22,413 nucleotides of DNA from IMG/VR virus record IMGVR_UViG_3300032285_001294, positions 1-22,413 of that record. One strand, 5' to 3'. Shown in pieces: positions 8,271 to 15,650 of the stretch; positions within the stretch are counted from its first letter, which is position 1; each line of letters begins with the position of its first letter. This stretch comes from a virus. The position numbers were made by a program, and so were the translations under genes. The notes below the pieces were generated by a model. That model searched no databases. It was not told the DNA's origin and saw nothing but the letters and a program-made list of their open reading frames with translations.

Positions 8271-10436
8271 ATGCGTAAAAAGTTACTTTATGTGGCACCC
8301 CACCTATCTACTGGAGGACAGCCACAATATCTATACAAACAAGTAAAAGAATTTATAAATGATTTTGATATCCAAGTTGTTGAAATAAACAATAGTGGGG
8401 GTGATGCATTTGTAGTTCAAAAAAATAGAATAAAATCTTTAACAATAGTTCATACTTTAGGGGAAGATAAATCTAAAATATTAGATATAATTGATGAATT
8501 TAAACCTGATATTATACACTTTCAGGAAATACCTCAATTTGATTTATCTTTTAATATTTTAGATAGAATCTTTAGAAAAGATAGACCTTATTTTATTGTT
8601 GCAACAACACATGGTTCTCTTACAACGGTATCCGATATTATTTATCATCCAGATAGATACGTTTTAGTATCTGAATGGAGTAGGCAAAGATTTGAAGGAT
8701 TGGGAATTGAAACTGATTTATGGGAATACCCAATCGAAGAATATACTTTTGATAAAAAAGCTGCACAAAAAGAATTGGGATTAGACCCAACATGGAAGCA
8801 TGTTCTTAATGTTGGATTGTTTGCACCTGGTAAAAATCAAGGTGAAATATTTGATGTAGCTAGGCAATTAGAAAAATATAAAATTAAATTTCATTTTGTA
8901 GGTAATCAAGCTGGAAATTTTGAACATTATTGGTTGCCATTAATGAAACATAAACCAGATAATTGTATAATATGGGGAGAACGTAATGATGTAGATATTT
9001 TTTACGCTGCATGTGATATGTTTTACTTTAGTTCTAAATTAGAACTAAATCCACTCTCAGTTAAAGAAGCTCTTTCATATAAATTACCTTCTATATTTAG
9101 AAAATTACATACATATTTAGATACCTACGATAATAATCCATTAGTAACATATATTGATGATGATATTAAGGCAACAAAAGGAATTGTATTAAATATATTA
9201 AAGCCTGAATTTAATGAAATACCAGGTTGGTTTTCATTTTCCGATGTATATGATAAAATGGTTAAAATCGCACCATTTAATTCAAATTTTGTTGAGATTG
9301 GTTCTTGGTTTGGTAAATCTACAAATTATTTAATTAAAAAAATATTAGAATCTAAAAAAGATATAAAATTTACAACTATTGATACATTTAAGGGAAGTGA
9401 TGCATCTGAGTTAGATAGAGTAATTGTAAACGCACATAATAACGATATATTTTATGATTTTGTAGAAAATACAATAATATCAAATAACTACGATTCATTT
9501 GATATAATAAAAGATACATCATATAACGCATCTAAATTATTTCAAAATAATAGTATTGATTTTTTGATGATAGATGCTGACCATTCATACGAATCTGTAA
9601 CAAACGATATAAGAACTTGGTTTAATAAAATAAAACCTGGTGGTTATATTGGTGGAGATGATTATGGAGTTTTTAGTTCTGTAACAAATGCAGTAAATGA
9701 TTATTTTTATGGACAAGTAGAACAAAATTTTAGAAGTTATATTAAAAGAAAACCTCGTATTCAAATAAAACATATGTTGACAAGACCTAATGATGTTAGG
9801 GAACGAATCAGTATGGCATCTATAAAGCAATTACAAAAATATGGAATGGTATATCAACCAATTGTAAATAAAGTGTATGAAGATATACCACCGGCAGAAG
9901 GATGTAGAAGGCCTGAACATATATCTCCAACAAATACTCCAGGTGAACTACATCCTGGTGCTGGATTGGGATGGATAACTGGTAGACATTATGGATGTTA
10001 TTTAGCACATAGAGGAGCATTGGAAAGTATGAGTGATGATTTTGATTATACATTAATATTTGAGGCTGATGCATTTATCTACACTGGTATAGAAGAATTT
10101 GTTGAGGCAATATATAGAGCATGTTTTATTTCAGAAAGAGATAATGTTCCATATATAAGTTTTGCAAATAATCCATCAAGAGCAAAAGAAAATATAGATG
10201 AACTATTTTCAAAAACTGCATTTAATCAAGACCTTGCACATTGTTATTTAATTCCAAATAGAGAAAAGCAATGGTGGTTAGATAGAATGGAAGATTGTGG
10301 ATGGGATGTAGGTGACCTTTGGTATAACCATGTATTTTATAATCATCCAAGACCAAGATATACTACAAATAAAATGTATAGTAAGCAAGCAGAGGGATAT
10401 TCTTTATTAGATGAAACAAATAAAACTTGGAGTTAA
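8271..10436 (+). CDS. three-domain GT4 glycosyltransferase / SAM methyltransferase / GT25-like glycosyltransferase fusion
   Basis: The 721-residue protein has three domains. Residues 1-310 are a GT-B, GT4-like transferase: a donor loop HLSTGGQPQ (11-19), GLFAPGKNQGE (182-192), and the EX7E pair E258/E266 inside ELNPLSVKEAL. Residues 317-480 are a class I methyltransferase of the Methyltransf_24 kind: motif I VEIGSWFGKS (341-350), IDTF (370-373), FLMIDADHSYE (431-441) and KPGGYIGGDDY (455-465). Residues 495-721 resemble GT25 LPS transferases: MLTRPNDVRERI, GCYLAHRGALE (575-585) and LIFEADAF (595-602), an acidic E-A-D triplet where the family has its metal-binding acids. Together these could build and methyl-cap a short glycan. 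A host-type promoter precedes it, and its stop overlaps the next start as TAATG. Substrates are unknown; the fibre, host LPS or glycosylated DNA are all possible. Confidence 0.8.
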   Translation: MRKKLLYVAPHLSTGGQPQYLYKQVKEFINDFDIQVVEINNSGGDAFVVQKNRIKSLTIVHTLGEDKSKILDIIDEFKPDIIHFQEIPQFDLSFNILDRIFRKDRPYFIVATTHGSLTTVSDIIYHPDRYVLVSEWSRQRFEGLGIETDLWEYPIEEYTFDKKAAQKELGLDPTWKHVLNVGLFAPGKNQGEIFDVARQLEKYKIKFHFVGNQAGNFEHYWLPLMKHKPDNCIIWGERNDVDIFYAACDMFYFSSKLELNPLSVKEALSYKLPSIFRKLHTYLDTYDNNPLVTYIDDDIKATKGIVLNILKPEFNEIPGWFSFSDVYDKMVKIAPFNSNFVEIGSWFGKSTNYLIKKILESKKDIKFTTIDTFKGSDASELDRVIVNAHNNDIFYDFVENTIISNNYDSFDIIKDTSYNASKLFQNNSIDFLMIDADHSYESVTNDIRTWFNKIKPGGYIGGDDYGVFSSVTNAVNDYFYGQVEQNFRSYIKRKPRIQIKHMLTRPNDVRERISMASIKQLQKYGMVYQPIVNKVYEDIPPAEGCRRPEHISPTNTPGELHPGAGLGWITGRHYGCYLAHRGALESMSDDFDYTLIFEADAFIYTGIEEFVEAIYRACFISERDNVPYISFANNPSRAKENIDELFSKTAFNQDLAHCYLIPNREKQWWLDRMEDCGWDVGDLWYNHVFYNHPRPRYTTNKMYSKQAEGYSLLDETNKTWS

Positions 10437-11584
10437 TGATTTACGATAATTTGAAAAAAAATAAAAATAATATTGTTGAAGTTATAAACAAAGTAAATAT
10501 TAACTTTGTTAGAGGACCTTTTGTAGAAATAACAGGACCAAAACCAGCCGAATATAAAGTTGAATTTATAGATAATAAAACTAATAAAATTCTTTATAAA
10601 AGCACAATTGGAAATAATTGTTGGTGTAAATGCAGTATAGAATATTTTGTTGATTGGAAAATAAAAATATATGAAAACGATAAAATATGGCATGAAAGTA
10701 TTTTTAATGCTACCGATAAAAGAATTTATATTGCATTAGACTCTAAAGCATTAGGAGATTCATTAGCATGGTTTCCATATTTTGATGAATTTAGAAAAAA
10801 ACATAAATGTAAATTAGTAGTTTCTACATTTATGAATGATATGTTTAAAGATGAATACCCAGAAATTGAATTTGTAACTCCTGGTACAAATGTTACTAAT
10901 TTATATGGTATGTATTGCATGGGATTATTTTACAATGAAGATAGTACTATAAATGGATTAAAATCTCCAAATAATTTTAGAGAACAGACAATGCAAAAAA
11001 TGTGTTCTGATTTATTGGGTTTAGATTATGTTGAAATTAAACCAAAAATAAAAAAAAGAAATATTGAAATTGATGAAAGTTTAAAACAAGTTTGTATTGG
11101 AATACATGGAACTGCACAATCTAAATTTTGGAATAATCCAACCGGATGGCAGGATGTGGTTGATTGGTTAAATAATAGAGGATATACTGTAAGACTTTTG
11201 TCAAAAGAGGGAGATAATTATATGGGAAATAAACTACCAAACGGAATAGTTAAACACCCAGAAGGACCTTTAGAATTGGTTATGGATGAAATGAGAAAAT
11301 CTAAAGCATTTATTGGTATTGGTAGTGGATTGAGTTGGTTAAGTTGGTCTTTGGATGTTCCAACTGTTTTAATTAGTGGGTTCTCATATGATTGGGCTGA
11401 AATGCAAGATTGCATACGAATTGCGGCACCAAAAGGTAAATGCGAAGGATGTTTTAATAGATTGAGATTAGATGCTGGTGATTGGAATTGGTGTCCTGAC
11501 CACAAAGGAACTGATAGACAATTTGAATGTACCAAATCAATATCATCTCAACAGGTGATAAAAGAATTAGAAAAGTTCTTATAA
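10436..11584 (+). CDS. TibC/BAHT-type protein O-glycosyltransferase with iron-finger cysteines
   Basis: I start this gene at the ATG of the TAATG overlap with the previous stop, giving 382 residues; an in-frame TTG at 10427 is less likely. Residues 18-95 form a small beta domain (INFVRGPFVEI, CWCKC, WKIKIYEND) typical of the autotransporter strand-loop-strand O-heptosyltransferase family. A GT-B, GT9-like catalytic part follows: IALDSKALGDSLAWFPYFDE (99-118), GIHGTAQSKFWN (222-233) and IGIGSGLSWLSW (293-304). The C-terminus carries C336, C339, C353 and C365. In TibC, four cysteines in this region bind Fe(III) as an 'iron finger'. That family puts heptose on Ser/Thr of repetitive beta-structured adhesins. 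The repetitive, Ser/Thr-rich fibre encoded nearby is a natural candidate substrate. The family assignment is strong; the sugar and target are inferred. Confidence 0.85.
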   Translation: MIYDNLKKNKNNIVEVINKVNINFVRGPFVEITGPKPAEYKVEFIDNKTNKILYKSTIGNNCWCKCSIEYFVDWKIKIYENDKIWHESIFNATDKRIYIALDSKALGDSLAWFPYFDEFRKKHKCKLVVSTFMNDMFKDEYPEIEFVTPGTNVTNLYGMYCMGLFYNEDSTINGLKSPNNFREQTMQKMCSDLLGLDYVEIKPKIKKRNIEIDESLKQVCIGIHGTAQSKFWNNPTGWQDVVDWLNNRGYTVRLLSKEGDNYMGNKLPNGIVKHPEGPLELVMDEMRKSKAFIGIGSGLSWLSWSLDVPTVLISGFSYDWAEMQDCIRIAAPKGKCEGCFNRLRLDAGDWNWCPDHKGTDRQFECTKSISSQQVIKELEKFL

Positions 11585-11599
11585 AAATAAAAAAAAGAT

Positions 11600-11607
11600 A
11601 TAGTTAT
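11600..11607 (+). promoter_or_regulatory. ATAGTTAT promoter-like motif
   Basis: A one-base variant of the recurring ATATTTAT motif lies 27 bases before the start of the second coiled-coil gene. It is embedded in an A/T-only gap and is weak on its own. Confidence 0.2.
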
Positions 11608-11634
11608 ATATACAAACAATTAAAATAATAATTT

Positions 11635-12000
11635 ATGGCAGAGTTAGACAAAATTCCACAACAAACGCAGATTACAATTGAAACTGCTAAAATAGACGAG
11701 GATGTATTTAAATCATTAAACGATTTAAATAATCAAATCGGTCAATATGTAGGTAGATTTGGTGAAATTTATCTTAGAAAAAAGGAAATCCAAGAAGAAA
11801 TAATCAGAATGGATGATACTTTAGAAAGATTGGAAGATGATTTTAGAAGTATGAACAATGAATTGAGAGAAATGCTTGATGGTATTGATGAAAAATATCC
11901 ACAAGGTAGAATCAATTTCCAAGATGGTACAATACAATACCAACCAGGTGCACCAACTAGAAAACAACTAGCTGAGCAACAATCACAACAAGGTATGTAA
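11635..12000 (+). CDS. small coiled-coil protein, paralogue of the protein at 7929-8219
   Basis: This 121-residue protein has an N-terminal strand-like stretch (QTQITIETAKID, residues 10-21), a long charged helix (about 24-84) and the motif EKYPQGRINFQDGTIQYQPG shared with the smaller paralogue. A polar Gln-rich tail follows (EQQSQQGM). The N-terminal extension and Gln-rich tail are absent from the other copy. It closes the glycosylation cassette, so the two paralogues bracket the two glycosyltransferase genes. No membrane segment, signal peptide or named family is recognised. A structural or adaptor role for the paralogue pair is inferred from position. Confidence 0.8.
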   Translation: MAELDKIPQQTQITIETAKIDEDVFKSLNDLNNQIGQYVGRFGEIYLRKKEIQEEIIRMDDTLERLEDDFRSMNNELREMLDGIDEKYPQGRINFQDGTIQYQPGAPTRKQLAEQQSQQGM

Positions 12001-12021
12001 TTTGTAAAAGACTAATCTTTA

Positions 12022-12029
12022 ATATTTAT
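12022..12029 (+). promoter_or_regulatory. ATATTTAT promoter-like motif next to the NMNAT-ligase start
   Basis: The motif ends only 5 bases before the ATG at 12035. If it is a -10 type element, the transcript would be nearly leaderless or would start inside the gene. It is kept only because the same octamer recurs in other gaps. Confidence 0.18.
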
Positions 12030-12034
12030 ATGAT

Positions 12035-14914
12035 ATGAAAGGATTAGCAAAATTTTTAGTGGAATCAATATTATTGGAAGCGGCTCCGATAGACAAGGTA
12101 ATAGTTGTTTATTCAGGCCGCTTTCAACCTTTTCATAAGGGCCATTACGCTACTTATGATAATTTAGTAAAAAAATTCGGAAAAGATAGTGTATATATTG
12201 CAACTTCTAATGTTACCGATAATAAAAAATCTCCATTTAATTTTAGTGAAAAGAAAGCAATAATGACAAAAATGTTTGGGATTCCCTCAAACAAAATTGT
12301 TAATATTCGTAATCCATATGCACCTGAGGAAATCCTAAATAAATATGATAAAGATACAACTGGTTTAATAGTTGTAGTTGGTGAAAAAGATGAAAATCGT
12401 TTGGGTGGTAAATATTTTACCCCATATAAAGGAAAAGTAGAAGAACCTTATTTGGATAGAGGATACGTTTATGCAGCACCCGCAACATCAAATCCTATTA
12501 GCGGTACTGATGTTCGTTATTGGTTAAGTGCTGGTAGTGAAGCAGAAAGAAAGAAAAATTTTACAAAAGCATATCCTAAGTTTGATGACCAAATTTTTAA
12601 AATGATTACTCTTAAGTTGAAAAAGCTTAAAGAATGTATCAATGAAGAAATTAACTTAAATGTAAAGGTTGGAGATACTCTATTGATGGGTAAATTCAAA
12701 AATAAAAAAGTATTGGTTAAAGATATTGGTAAGGATGAATGGGGAATGCCAACTATAAATGGTAAAAAAGCAGTAACATTTAGAATACCTAAGAAAGATG
12801 ATTTAAAAGAATTTGCATTTGGAACTGGGGCAGCTGGTGCTGGTACACCTGCTAGTGGATTTCCTGGAGGAATTGGAACTGGATTAAGTTTACCATCCGG
12901 ATATATAAATGGTTCACCAGACCCAAAGGATGTTAAAAAAACAGCAAAGAATTTAAAGAAAAAAGATGATGACCAATATGAACCAGTTGATGAAATAGCT
13001 GTACAAGCTGATAGAATACCTGGTGGGTTAGCAAAAGGTAAAACTTTAATTGATTTGGCTAAGAAGTGGGATGTTAAGGAATATTATGACCCAAAGCAAT
13101 TTGCAGCAGAATATATTAAACCTAGATTGATGGCTGGTATTAAAGTTGAAATGGAACACACAACGGATGTTCGTATTGCAACTGAAATAGCTATGGACCA
13201 TTTGTGGGAAGATTTACATTACTACGAAAAGCTATCAAAAATTGAAAACGAAAGTTTATTAGAATATAGTGGAGCTGATGCGTTTTATAATGATGGTAAT
13301 ACAGTAACTGGATATCAATGGAATCCTGATTGGGAAGATTATGATACTGCCGGATATTATACAAAAGATTTGCCAGGTTGGGCTAACTATCACGAAAAAC
13401 CATCTGAGCACGAAATTAAAAGATTAAAAAATCAAGCTAAACTTCCTGTTGATAATCACGATGATAGTGTACACAAATATAATCGTACATTAAAGTATGA
13501 TTATAAATTACCATCTGATTTTATAAAGGGCGATGGTAAGAGTACGGCTGGTACAACTGATGCATATCCTAATCAATACGATAACCAACCGGGAACTGAT
13601 GAAAGAATCAATATGGACCCGAATGTTGATATTGATGGTGAGTTGATAAAAGATGAAGAAAGACATATTGCTAAAAGTGTAAAATTAAGAAACCCAATTA
13701 AAGAATCAATATTATTAGAAGGTGGGGCTTATGGTCATATGAATCATCCATTTGATATTGAAATGAATCTTACATTTGGTGATTTGAAAAATATTGTTAA
13801 AAAAGCACTTAATGGTGATTTAGAATTAGCAAGAGAAAAGACTGATGGACAGGCATTAGCAGTTAGTTGGGTAGGTGGTAGATTAGTTGCTGCTCGTAAT
13901 AAATCTCACTTAAAGAACAAAGGAGCTGGTGCTATGAGTATAGGACAAGTTGCTAGTAAATTTGGTGGTAGAGGTGGATTAACCGATGCTTATAATTTTG
14001 CTATGCAAGATTTATCAAAAGCAATTTCTGGATTAAGTGAAGCTCAAAAGAAAAAAGTATTTAAGGATGGTGCATGTTTTATGAATTTGGAAGTAATATA
14101 CCCAACATCAGTAAATGTAATTCCTTATGGACAGCCTTTATTAGTATTTCATGGTACATTTGAATATGATGATGCTGGTAATATAATAGGAGAAAATCAA
14201 GACGCAGCTAAAGTATTGGCTGGTATGATTAAACAAATTAATGCAGATGTTCAATCAAAATATACAATACAAGGACCACCAATGCAATCATTACCAAAAT
14301 CAGATGATTTGGTATCTCACCAAGGAAAATATTTAGGAATGATTTCTAAACTACAATCTGAATTTGGATTAAAAGATTCAGATGGAGTGGCCGATTATCA
14401 TCAGGCTTGGTGGACTAACTTTGTTGATAAGAATGCAAAGAAGTTAGATGCACAACAAAAATTAGGATTGGTTAAGAGATGGGCATTTGGTAATAAAACA
14501 TTTAGAATAGCTGATATAAAAGATGATAAATTAAAAGCTTGGGCTGAGCAAATTGATAAGCAAGACCAACAAAAGATATCAAAACAAAATCTAATGAGAT
14601 TTGAAGAAATATTCTTAGGTGTTGGAGCAGATGTATTATCATTTATGACATCAGTACTTACTGCAAATCCTGATTCTGCTAAAAAACAAATGGTAGCTCG
14701 TTTAAATAGTACAATATCTCAAGTAAAAGCAAGTGGTGACCCTAAGAAGATTGAAAAATTAAAATTAGAGTTACAAAGATTAAATGCTTTGGGTGGATTT
14801 GATAAAATTGTACCAAATGAGGGTATTGTATTTGTATATGGAGGTAACACTTACAAATTAACAGGTGCATTCGCACCGCTAAATCAAATTTTAGGTATTT
14901 TCTTCGATAAATAA
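12035..14914 (+). CDS. NMN-adenylyltransferase-like / DUF5661-like / KxDG ligase-like fusion, putative internal head protein
   Basis: The 959-residue protein appears to hold three domains. Residues about 20-200 are a HIGH-type nucleotidylyltransferase: SGRFQPFHKGH (27-37) and ISGTDVR (155-161), as in NadM/NadR NMN adenylyltransferases, which make NAD+ from NMN and ATP. Residues about 319-404 resemble DUF5661 (GIKVEMEHTTD, EIAMDHL, YYEKLSKIE). Residues about 567-959 carry covalent-nucleotidyltransferase (DNA/RNA ligase) motifs: K602-T-D-G, LEVIYP around E686, EGIVF (929-933) and YKLTG with K941. The N-terminus MKGLAKFLVE resembles T4 capsid-targeting leaders such as MKTYQEFIAE. SILLE occurs both at 11-15 (before Ala) and at 558-562 (before Gly), each fitting the gp21 cleavage rule (Leu/Ile-x-Glu before a small residue). 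Cleavage would free the ligase-like part from the NMNAT part. Domain calls are good; packaging, processing and substrates are inferred. Confidence 0.8.
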   Translation: MKGLAKFLVESILLEAAPIDKVIVVYSGRFQPFHKGHYATYDNLVKKFGKDSVYIATSNVTDNKKSPFNFSEKKAIMTKMFGIPSNKIVNIRNPYAPEEILNKYDKDTTGLIVVVGEKDENRLGGKYFTPYKGKVEEPYLDRGYVYAAPATSNPISGTDVRYWLSAGSEAERKKNFTKAYPKFDDQIFKMITLKLKKLKECINEEINLNVKVGDTLLMGKFKNKKVLVKDIGKDEWGMPTINGKKAVTFRIPKKDDLKEFAFGTGAAGAGTPASGFPGGIGTGLSLPSGYINGSPDPKDVKKTAKNLKKKDDDQYEPVDEIAVQADRIPGGLAKGKTLIDLAKKWDVKEYYDPKQFAAEYIKPRLMAGIKVEMEHTTDVRIATEIAMDHLWEDLHYYEKLSKIENESLLEYSGADAFYNDGNTVTGYQWNPDWEDYDTAGYYTKDLPGWANYHEKPSEHEIKRLKNQAKLPVDNHDDSVHKYNRTLKYDYKLPSDFIKGDGKSTAGTTDAYPNQYDNQPGTDERINMDPNVDIDGELIKDEERHIAKSVKLRNPIKESILLEGGAYGHMNHPFDIEMNLTFGDLKNIVKKALNGDLELAREKTDGQALAVSWVGGRLVAARNKSHLKNKGAGAMSIGQVASKFGGRGGLTDAYNFAMQDLSKAISGLSEAQKKKVFKDGACFMNLEVIYPTSVNVIPYGQPLLVFHGTFEYDDAGNIIGENQDAAKVLAGMIKQINADVQSKYTIQGPPMQSLPKSDDLVSHQGKYLGMISKLQSEFGLKDSDGVADYHQAWWTNFVDKNAKKLDAQQKLGLVKRWAFGNKTFRIADIKDDKLKAWAEQIDKQDQQKISKQNLMRFEEIFLGVGADVLSFMTSVLTANPDSAKKQMVARLNSTISQVKASGDPKKIEKLKLELQRLNALGGFDKIVPNEGIVFVYGGNTYKLTGAFAPLNQILGIFFDK

Positions 14915-14933
14915 TCGTTTTCTTTATTTTGAT

Positions 14934-14941
14934 ATACTTAT
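14934..14941 (+). promoter_or_regulatory. ATACTTAT promoter-like motif
   Basis: A one-base variant of the recurring ATATTTAT motif lies 24 bases before the start of the zinc-ribbon gene. It is the only candidate signal in this 51-base gap ahead of the zinc-ribbon and terminase pair. Confidence 0.22.
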
Positions 14942-14965
14942 ATATACAAATATATCGTATATAAT

Positions 14966-15649
14966 ATGGCAAAGGAATTTAAGAAAAAATTTATGCATCC
15001 AACTCGTAGAAAGTTGGTTGATATGGTAATGCATGGTGCAGAGTATGAAAAAGATGCATTTATTTCATTTGCAGGAGCAGATAAACAAAAAGTAAAAAGA
15101 GAAATTGGTGAAAAGTGGACTGATGAGGATGGAAAGACTTATGAGCAATTAGAAGCAGGTAAAATACAAATATCAGATTTAGGTGATATTATGGCTGAGA
15201 CTAGAGCTTATTTAGATAAATTAAATAGCTGTAAAGCCGAAGATTGTAAAACAATAAAATTGGGTAGAGTTGATAAAAAATTAATATCTAAGACTGGATA
15301 TTGTTTACATTGTTTAACAAAAAAAGAAGCAAAAATTAAATATGATGGACTTTGGCAAGAGTATGAAGATTATAAAATATATTCAAATATGATTGACCAT
15401 GGTAAAGATGTGATTGCACAATTTCAACAAGCATATAATGATGCTAAGCAGGAATATGAAGTTGTTAATGAAGATGGTACTATTGAGAAGTGGAGTATGG
15501 AAAGAGATGTTAATGAATTAAAAGCAGAAATATTAACTGATATTACTAATTTTGAAAAAGAAATTGAAGAAGTTACAAAATTAAGAAATGCGGCTTATGA
15601 AAAACTAAAATATAAAAATTACGATTTAGTTAAAGCTCCTAAAGATTAA
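14966..15649 (+). CDS. zinc-ribbon protein in the small-terminase position
   Basis: This 227-residue soluble protein has a basic N-terminus (MAKEFKKKFMHPTRRKLVDM), helical regions, and a four-cysteine set C89-x4-C94 and C113-x2-C116 (KTGYCLHC) that looks like a zinc ribbon. A long charged helix follows (about 120-215). The gene ends 1 base before the large-terminase start, so the two are probably co-translated. In T4 the gene just before the large terminase encodes gp16, the small terminase that recognises DNA and stimulates packaging. Position and helical content fit that role, but a zinc ribbon is not a standard gp16 feature and I see no helix-turn-helix. The protein could instead be a packaging regulator or another DNA-binding protein. 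Confidence 0.82.
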   Translation: MAKEFKKKFMHPTRRKLVDMVMHGAEYEKDAFISFAGADKQKVKREIGEKWTDEDGKTYEQLEAGKIQISDLGDIMAETRAYLDKLNSCKAEDCKTIKLGRVDKKLISKTGYCLHCLTKKEAKIKYDGLWQEYEDYKIYSNMIDHGKDVIAQFQQAYNDAKQEYEVVNEDGTIEKWSMERDVNELKAEILTDITNFEKEIEEVTKLRNAAYEKLKYKNYDLVKAPKD

Positions 15650-15650
15650 T

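Noticed and set aside
10427-10435. TTG at 10427 as start of the TibC-like gene
   Set aside because: An in-frame ATG at 10436 overlaps the previous stop as TAATG, a typical coupled start. The added residues would carry no recognised sequence.
11218-11535. A 105-residue open frame on the minus strand, starting with ATG
   Set aside because: It lies entirely inside the TibC-like gene, which has strong family motifs across the same bases. The composition of the translation looks like a frame shadow.
8271-11584. Glycosyltransferases as DNA base-modifying enzymes (T4 alpha/beta-gt style)
   Set aside because: The GT4, GT25-like and TibC-like families seen act on glycans or proteins, and no hydroxymethylpyrimidine synthesis gene is in the window. 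This is not fully excluded.
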